From JAPWJZ01 sp964575605 (GTDB lineage: Bacteria; Pseudomonadota; Alphaproteobacteria; Micavibrionales; UBA2020): DNA of 64,000 nt. Positions 59,984 to 64,000 of this stretch are shown here, piece after piece. The translations under genes were made by a program, and so were the position numbers. The notes below the pieces were generated by a model. That model saw only the letters and a program-made list of their open reading frames with translations. It made no database searches and had not been told where the DNA came from. Location: NCBI GenBank assembly GCA_964575605.1, contig CAZNRN010000011.1, positions 1 to 64,000 on the forward strand, read 5' to 3'. Positions within the stretch are counted from its first letter, which is position 1, and each line of letters starts with the position of its first letter.

Positions 59984-60574
59984 TCACCTGTCGGCAAATG
60001 TCGCGGCCTTAAGGACTTCCATCTTTTTCTTGTCGCGGCTTTCCTGCGCCCAGTTCCAGGCGTTACGGCTCCAGTTGCATTTCACGCGCAGGTCTCCGCC
60101 TGCTTTGAGCAGGATATTTACAGTCTCGAGGTTGCCCTTCCACGCCGCCAGCATCAAGGCTGTCTGGCCCTTTTCGTTTTTCAGGGACTGGTCCGCGCCT
60201 TTATCGATAAGTTTTTGAACAACGGCTGTATGGCCATTCTGCGCGGCCAGCATCAGGGCAGTCGTGCCGATATTCACGTTCCGTTGCGGGCCGCTGATGG
60301 CGTTGACGTTGCCGCCCTTCTGGATGATGTAATCGACAACCTTGGTATGTCCGTGTTCGGCCGCGCAGATCAGTGCGGTCTGGCCGAGCCCGTTGTAGGA
60401 GTTGACGTCTACGCCGCTTTTCAGCGCGCGCGCCACCGCATGGCCGTCGCCCTTGGATGCCGCGGACAATATCGGGCTTTTGCCCGACTTCATCATCTTT
60501 GAAATGAAAATCACGGCGCCGATGACGCCGAATGCCGCCGGAATGATCCACGCCTGGTTGCCGATGCCTGCCAT
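59984..60574 (-). CDS. membrane-anchored ankyrin-repeat protein, 196 aa
   Basis: Start at ATG 60574 with GGGGAG upstream. A single membrane helix at about residues 8-26 (WIIPAAFGVIGAVIFI) anchors four ankyrin repeats: SPILSAASKGDGHAVARALKSG, LGQTALICAAEHGHTKVVDYIIQKG, IGTTALMLAAQNGHTAVVQKLIDKG and KGQTALMLAAWKGNLETVNILLKAG. The repeats are highly regular, unlike the degenerate ones elsewhere. Likely faces the cytoplasm or periplasm; orientation not determinable. Confidence 0.88.
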   Translation of the reverse strand: MAGIGNQAWIIPAAFGVIGAVIFISKMMKSGKSPILSAASKGDGHAVARALKSGVDVNSYNGLGQTALICAAEHGHTKVVDYIIQKGGNVNAISGPQRNVNIGTTALMLAAQNGHTAVVQKLIDKGADQSLKNEKGQTALMLAAWKGNLETVNILLKAGGDLRVKCNWSRNAWNWAQESRDKKKMEVLKAATFADR

Positions 60575-60658
60575 ATCGCTCCCCTGTCTCGCCTTGCAAG
60601 CATAAGCCAAGCGGGCGCCAATAGGCACCCCCAATTTTAAATCTTACGGGAAGTGGTA

Positions 60659-61276
60659 TTAAAGTTTGGGTGCAGAGGAAGGCTTGGCGTTCTTCTCGCA
60701 GCGCAGCGCCAGCTTGTTCCATTGCTCTTCGGAGATGATGCGTGTGCCGTATTCCTCGGCCATGTCCGTCTTCATGCTGCCCATTTCATCGCCCTGTACG
60801 ACGAGGAAAGTATCCTGCGTGACGTAAGTGGCGACGTTGACGCCCAGCTGCTTCGCGTATTCCTTCAGGCGCGGGCGGCTCATGGACATCTTGCCGGTGA
60901 AGACGATCGTTTTGCCTTCGAGGCTGGTGATGCCGGCGAGCGGATCGGCGGGCTCGACCTTGGCGGGCATGCGCTCGGCGCGGGCTTCACGCGTGAATTG
61001 CGCGGCGATTGCGGACTCGGGTTGTTTTTCGAGCGGTTTCAGTTGTTGCAACTGCAGCATCAACTCGGACGCCGTGGCATCGGGTGTGACGAGACGGCCC
61101 TTGGCATCAAATGCCAGTTCGATCGTCTGCGGTTTGTTATCGCCCAACGCCAGCCCCTTGCGTGCGGCAACGTCGCAGGCGAGTTTCGCGGCTTCTTCAT
61201 CGGCGTAAAACTCGACGAAGACGTTCTTGCCGTCGTCATCCTTGCGGGTCACGTAGTAGAAATTCACGGGGGGCAT
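60659..61276 (-). CDS. stand-alone BRCT-domain protein, 205 aa
   Basis: Start at ATG 61276 with AGGAGA upstream. The N-terminal 110 residues have a WGR-like strand pattern (NFYYVTRKDDDGKNVFVEFYA split) and a helix. Residues about 125-195 are a BRCT domain resembling the one in NAD-dependent DNA ligase: LEGKTIVFTGKMSMSRPRLK, LGVNVATYVTQDTFLVV, and EEYGTRIISEEQWNKL. No ligase or helicase domain. Could bind DNA ends or a phosphoprotein. Confidence 0.75.
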   Translation of the reverse strand: MPPVNFYYVTRKDDDGKNVFVEFYADEEAAKLACDVAARKGLALGDNKPQTIELAFDAKGRLVTPDATASELMLQLQQLKPLEKQPESAIAAQFTREARAERMPAKVEPADPLAGITSLEGKTIVFTGKMSMSRPRLKEYAKQLGVNVATYVTQDTFLVVQGDEMGSMKTDMAEEYGTRIISEEQWNKLALRCEKNAKPSSAPKL

Positions 61277-61360
61277 CGCTGGTATCTCCTGATTGAAAAC
61301 AGGGGTTACCATAGCGTAAGCAACACATTATGTCAAAATAGTTTTTCTGTTTTAATACAG

Positions 61361-62470
61361 TTATTTAGGCTGACCCGGCTTGGGCTTGAAACGGCGCACG
61401 AACCGATCCTTATTCACGATCTCCGCCCCTTCCAGCCCCGGCTGCAATCCGGGCGAAACGTGGATGCCGCGGGTATTGTTTTCGTAGGTGAGCGTCCCCT
61501 GCTCCACCAGCCTTTTAAGGGCGGTCAGTGGGTCGGCCGATTGCGCGGCTTCGCGGATCTTCTGCTTTTCTTCCGCCGATACGGGGCCGGGCGTGAACAG
61601 CACATGCAGGCCATAACGCATGCCGTCTTCGATATTGTAAATCTTGCTGAAGAAATTGCGTTGCGTGACGCTAACGGCTTCTTCCGACACCCAATGCGTG
61701 CCGGATGCGCCCTTCTGCGTGAACCCTTCGCCGGAGAAAAGGCAGATGACGCCTTCGAACTTGCCGTTCTTTAAAAAATTCTCGCGGTCTTCTATGATGG
61801 TGATGAAATCTTCGGAACCAGGCATGCGCAGGTTGGCGATGCGCACGTCCTTGGGCGCAAGGCTGGCCAGCGCCTCGCGCGGGCTGGGCGCAGCATGCAC
61901 GTAAGCCTTGGGGCCCTTGCCTTTGTAAGGCTTGATATCTTCGCCTTTCTGCATGCCCGGCTCGATGTGGAAGAGCGTCGGCGCATAACCGGCAGGTTTG
62001 TTGCGCGCGCAGGCGGCCTGCGCTTCATTGATCGCAGCCATGCTGGCGGGGTCATTCAGCAGGTGCGTGATGCCGAAATGGACGGGCGCAGGCCAATCGT
62101 TGAGACTGTCGACCCACTGGAAACCTTCGTTTTCATGATCAATATCGGGCTTGAATTCATGGTCCACGATGGCGAGGTAGTTGTGGTAGATGAAATTCGG
62201 CCCCTTGAATTCGACCAGCGGGATAAGGTCGAACGCGGGCCCGTTGTAATTGGTTTCTTCGCGGAACTCGCGCGCAGCGCCGATGGCGGGATCTTCCTCG
62301 GCACTATCCAGCAGCCCGCCTGTCAGCGCCCAGCTGCGCCCGTGCTGCACATGGTCGGAACGCTTCATGGCCAGCAAACGCCCCGTGTCGCGCGCGAGGA
62401 CGAGGATTCCGGCGCCTTCGCGATTGAAGAACGGTTTCTTTGGCTGGCTGTCGCCCATTTCTAGCCGCAT
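61361..62470 (-). CDS. Nudix hydrolase with long C-terminal extension
   Basis: 369 residues. The Nudix fold is at about 17-150: the box GGLLDSAEEDPAIGAAREFREET has the metal-binding REFREET helix. Residues 150-369 are a second domain of unknown type (FITIIEDRENFLKNGKFEGVICLF, NIEDGMRYGLHVLFTPGP). The frame begins at ATG 62470; ATG 62458 is an alternative. The substrate is unknown. Confidence 0.75.
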   Translation of the reverse strand: MRLEMGDSQPKKPFFNREGAGILVLARDTGRLLAMKRSDHVQHGRSWALTGGLLDSAEEDPAIGAAREFREETNYNGPAFDLIPLVEFKGPNFIYHNYLAIVDHEFKPDIDHENEGFQWVDSLNDWPAPVHFGITHLLNDPASMAAINEAQAACARNKPAGYAPTLFHIEPGMQKGEDIKPYKGKGPKAYVHAAPSPREALASLAPKDVRIANLRMPGSEDFITIIEDRENFLKNGKFEGVICLFSGEGFTQKGASGTHWVSEEAVSVTQRNFFSKIYNIEDGMRYGLHVLFTPGPVSAEEKQKIREAAQSADPLTALKRLVEQGTLTYENNTRGIHVSPGLQPGLEGAEIVNKDRFVRRFKPKPGQPK

Positions 62471-62646
62471 GTTGTTAGGTTACGCACATTTGTAGCCCAG
62501 CCTTTAAAGCCTGAAAAGCAATTTTCTATAACGTATTTTTCTAAGCAGATTCAGAGTGTTAATAACAGTTTTTCGACCTTCTTTTATGATTGCATTATGT
62601 AAATAAATATGAGATACTCTTCAAAACCAAAAAACAGGGTGTATCC

Positions 62647-63582
62647 ATGGCAAAAGGCGTCGAAATCATCAACCGCGATATCGCACCGGGCGAAGTGTTC
62701 AAGCACACCGGATCGGTCGACCTGCAAGGCAGCATTGGCGCGGGTGCGCGCGTGGAAATCACCGATGGCGGATTAAAAGTCTCAGGCAACGTGGGCGACG
62801 ACGCGAATGTCAGCGCGAACGGCGGCAGCTCGGGCGGAAATACCAACGTGACCATCCGCCAAACCGGCAACAGCATTTCAATTACGACCGTCAGCGGCAC
62901 TGTGCGCGGCAACATGACAGGCGTCGTTATCCGGAACGGCCAGATTATCGCTGGCGGCGGTTCGGACGGCGGCGGATATTCGGGCATCGAGGTTGCGGGC
63001 ACGACCGGCAGCCGCGTCACCTATCAGACCGACGGCGCACTTGAATTAAAAGGCGATGCGGGCGACAGCCTGCGCGCCAAGGCCGACGGCAGTATCGAGG
63101 TCAGCAATACCGGCAACGACTTCAAGGCAAACGCGGGCGGCAGCCTCCATGCCGGCAGCACTGGTACGCGGGCTAAGCTGAATTCCGGCGGTTCGCTGCA
63201 TGTCGAAGAACTGGGTCCCAATTCTAGCGCCAATTCGGGCGGTTCTTCGCATATCGAAAAAGTAGCCACCGATTGTATGGTCAGCGCGGGCGGTTCCGGC
63301 CATTACGGCAGCATCGGCCGCGACAGCAGTGTGAATACCGGCGGCTCGCTGAAAGCGCAGAGCGCGCATACCGACGCAACCCTTTCATCCGGCGGGTCGC
63401 AAAAAATCGGACGCCGCAGCAGCAACGACAGCGATTATGAACTGAGCCGTAACTTTTCGGCTGCTGCAACGCCCGCTCCCGCGGCACAGGAGCCTGTCAA
63501 GGCTATGAAACCTCTGTCGTTCAAAAAACCCGGCGAAGGCGACGACGCACCCGCGAAAGACAAGCCCGGCTTCAACCTTTAA
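62647..63582 (+). CDS. 17-residue glycine-rich repeat protein (predicted beta-solenoid)
   Basis: 311 residues from ATG 62647 with AGGGTG upstream. The first 130 residues contain irregular beta motifs like those of FapA/DUF342 or polymerising solenoids (GSIGAGARVEITDGGLKVSG, VGDDANVSANGG). Six tandem 17-residue units follow at about 160-265, each with xxGGSxH/K at the start: NAGGSLHAGSTG, NSGGSLHVEELG, NSGGSSHIEKVA, SAGGSGHYGSIG, NTGGSLKAQSAH, SSGGSQKIGRRS. Then a Pro/Ala linker and KPLSFKK. No signal peptide. Function unknown. Confidence 0.72.
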   Translation: MAKGVEIINRDIAPGEVFKHTGSVDLQGSIGAGARVEITDGGLKVSGNVGDDANVSANGGSSGGNTNVTIRQTGNSISITTVSGTVRGNMTGVVIRNGQIIAGGGSDGGGYSGIEVAGTTGSRVTYQTDGALELKGDAGDSLRAKADGSIEVSNTGNDFKANAGGSLHAGSTGTRAKLNSGGSLHVEELGPNSSANSGGSSHIEKVATDCMVSAGGSGHYGSIGRDSSVNTGGSLKAQSAHTDATLSSGGSQKIGRRSSNDSDYELSRNFSAAATPAPAAQEPVKAMKPLSFKKPGEGDDAPAKDKPGFNL

Positions 63583-63894
63583 TTATTTGAGGATGTCGAA
63601 CGACAGGAAGGAAGAATACTCCTCCTGCTCCGCGATGCATTCGTTCAGCTGTTTCACGACATCGTAAATCGGCGCACCGGAGGTTTTCTGGTAGTGTTTC
63701 ATGGCGGCGTAATCGCGTACGCGTTTCGAGACGAAAACTTCATCGCCCACGTAGAAGAAGGCTTCGGCATCTGCCCCCTCCCCGACTAGACTGGCATCGC
63801 ATTCGGCGCGGCGGCTTTCAAAAACCTGCACATATTCCTTGAACTTGTCCATCATGCCGGGCTTGATTTTCAGCCTGTAGAGGATGTGCTGCAC
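63583..63894 (-). CDS. small ferredoxin-like fold protein (DUF6176-like), 103 aa
   Basis: Starts with GTG 63894 (AAGGA upstream). ILYRLKIKPGMMDKFKEYVQ and a central FFYVGDEVF strand suggest a dimeric alpha/beta-barrel fold of the monooxygenase/mutarotase type. YAAMKHYQKTSGAPIYDVV resembles DUF6176. Assignment weak. Overlaps nothing; the partial gene upstream ends 5 bases away. Confidence 0.5.
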   Translation of the reverse strand: MQHILYRLKIKPGMMDKFKEYVQVFESRRAECDASLVGEGADAEAFFYVGDEVFVSKRVRDYAAMKHYQKTSGAPIYDVVKQLNECIAEQEEYSSFLSFDILK

Positions 63895-63899
63895 GAGAC

Positions 63900-64000
63900 T
63901 TATTCCTTCAAGGCGCTGTCGGGTATTTCCGTCTGTTTCTTGATGTCGTCGGCTATTTTCATCATATAGGCTTCGACGGCCTTGGGATCGTCGGGGTTGA
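63900..64000 (-). CDS. C-terminal end of a gene continuing beyond the window
   Basis: The open frame on the minus strand encodes the end NPDDPKAVEAYMMKIADD then IKKQTEIPDSALKE and TAA at 63900-63902. Charged helical tail, no family visible. Only about 33 codons are in view. Confidence 0.6.
   Translation of the reverse strand, partial: NPDDPKAVEAYMMKIADDIKKQTEIPDSALKE

Noticed and set aside
62647..63582. Repeats read as a possible CRISPR or DNA-level tandem array
   Set aside because: The periodicity is in the protein (51 bases per unit) within one intact reading frame; DNA units differ too much for a CRISPR.
1..64000. tRNA genes, insertion sequences, integrase or prophage modules
   Set aside because: Scanning by eye found no tRNA-like T-loop outside coding genes, no transposase or integrase product and no obvious terminal inverted repeats.

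Overview
The window is a GC-rich chromosomal segment from an alphaproteobacterium. This is indicated by a CcrM-type GANTC methyltransferase, a glyQ-glyS-ppdK operon, the C-minus type of ribosomal protein L31, a ROSE-type leader on a small heat-shock gene, and many DUF families usual in that class. The abundance of small secreted hypotheticals and ankyrin-repeat proteins fits free-living or predatory lineages such as Micavibrio-like bacteria, but that placement is inference. I see no tRNA or rRNA genes, CRISPR array, insertion sequence or prophage.

Layout. 1-5.3 kb: a partial DUF1003 gene, small hypotheticals, three tandem related secreted proteins on the minus strand, then enolase. 5.3-14.9 kb: a Kef-type antiporter, an FAD/NAD(P)-binding protein behind a 9-codon upstream ORF, polyprenyl diphosphate synthase, a DUF2007/methyltransferase/TPR-like trio, and a minus-strand block of small secreted or unknown proteins with paralogous pairs. 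A chagasin-like inhibitor lies just before glyQ. 14.9-20.6 kb: glyQ, glyS and pyruvate phosphate dikinase, translationally coupled. 20.6-31.5 kb: membrane proteins, an ankyrin protein, a nucleotidyltransferase and a Nudix protein that share one N-terminal module, a decayed ankyrin gene, rlmN and a Bcp peroxiredoxin. 31.5-35.5 kb: a predicted structured non-coding RNA, an ankyrin protein, and a hybrid-looking PAS histidine kinase with its single-domain response regulator. 35.6-37.4 kb: rplU-rpmA-obgE behind a strong sigma70 promoter, followed by an AT-richer DUF4279 gene.

38.0-43.5 kb is the most interesting part. It is a tightly packed operon of acyl carrier protein, FkbH-like HAD protein (glyceryl-ACP synthase type), MBOAT acyltransferase, membrane-anchored SGNH-like protein, a 37-residue membrane microprotein ending in FIYQGF, and a SAM methyltransferase. 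It mirrors the Gram-positive Dlt D-alanylation machine (DltC, A, B, D, X), with a phosphoglycerate-derived group apparently replacing D-alanine. I infer a trans-membrane glyceryl-transfer system that decorates an envelope or exported polymer.

43.5-54.6 kb holds housekeeping genes (pepN, rnhB, ccrM with four GANTC sites at its start, mutY, a DUF721/DciA-like gene, efp, an inositol-monophosphatase family gene), interrupted by a minus-strand ankyrin/metalloprotease-like pair and a DUF4852 protein. 54.6-64.0 kb has an OmpA-like protein with a very long Pro/Ala linker, an MsbA-like ABC exporter, rpmE, an Hsp20 gene with a ROSE-like thermometer, a 32-residue membrane microprotein, a TM-anchored ankyrin protein, a stand-alone BRCT protein, a long Nudix protein and a protein built of 17-residue glycine-rich repeats.

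Several ankyrin and unknown proteins share a short C-terminal tail (roughly V-x-V-x-K-P-L-Q/K-L/F-K). Together with the Dlt-like operon and the non-coding RNA, this is the main unexplained signal in the window.
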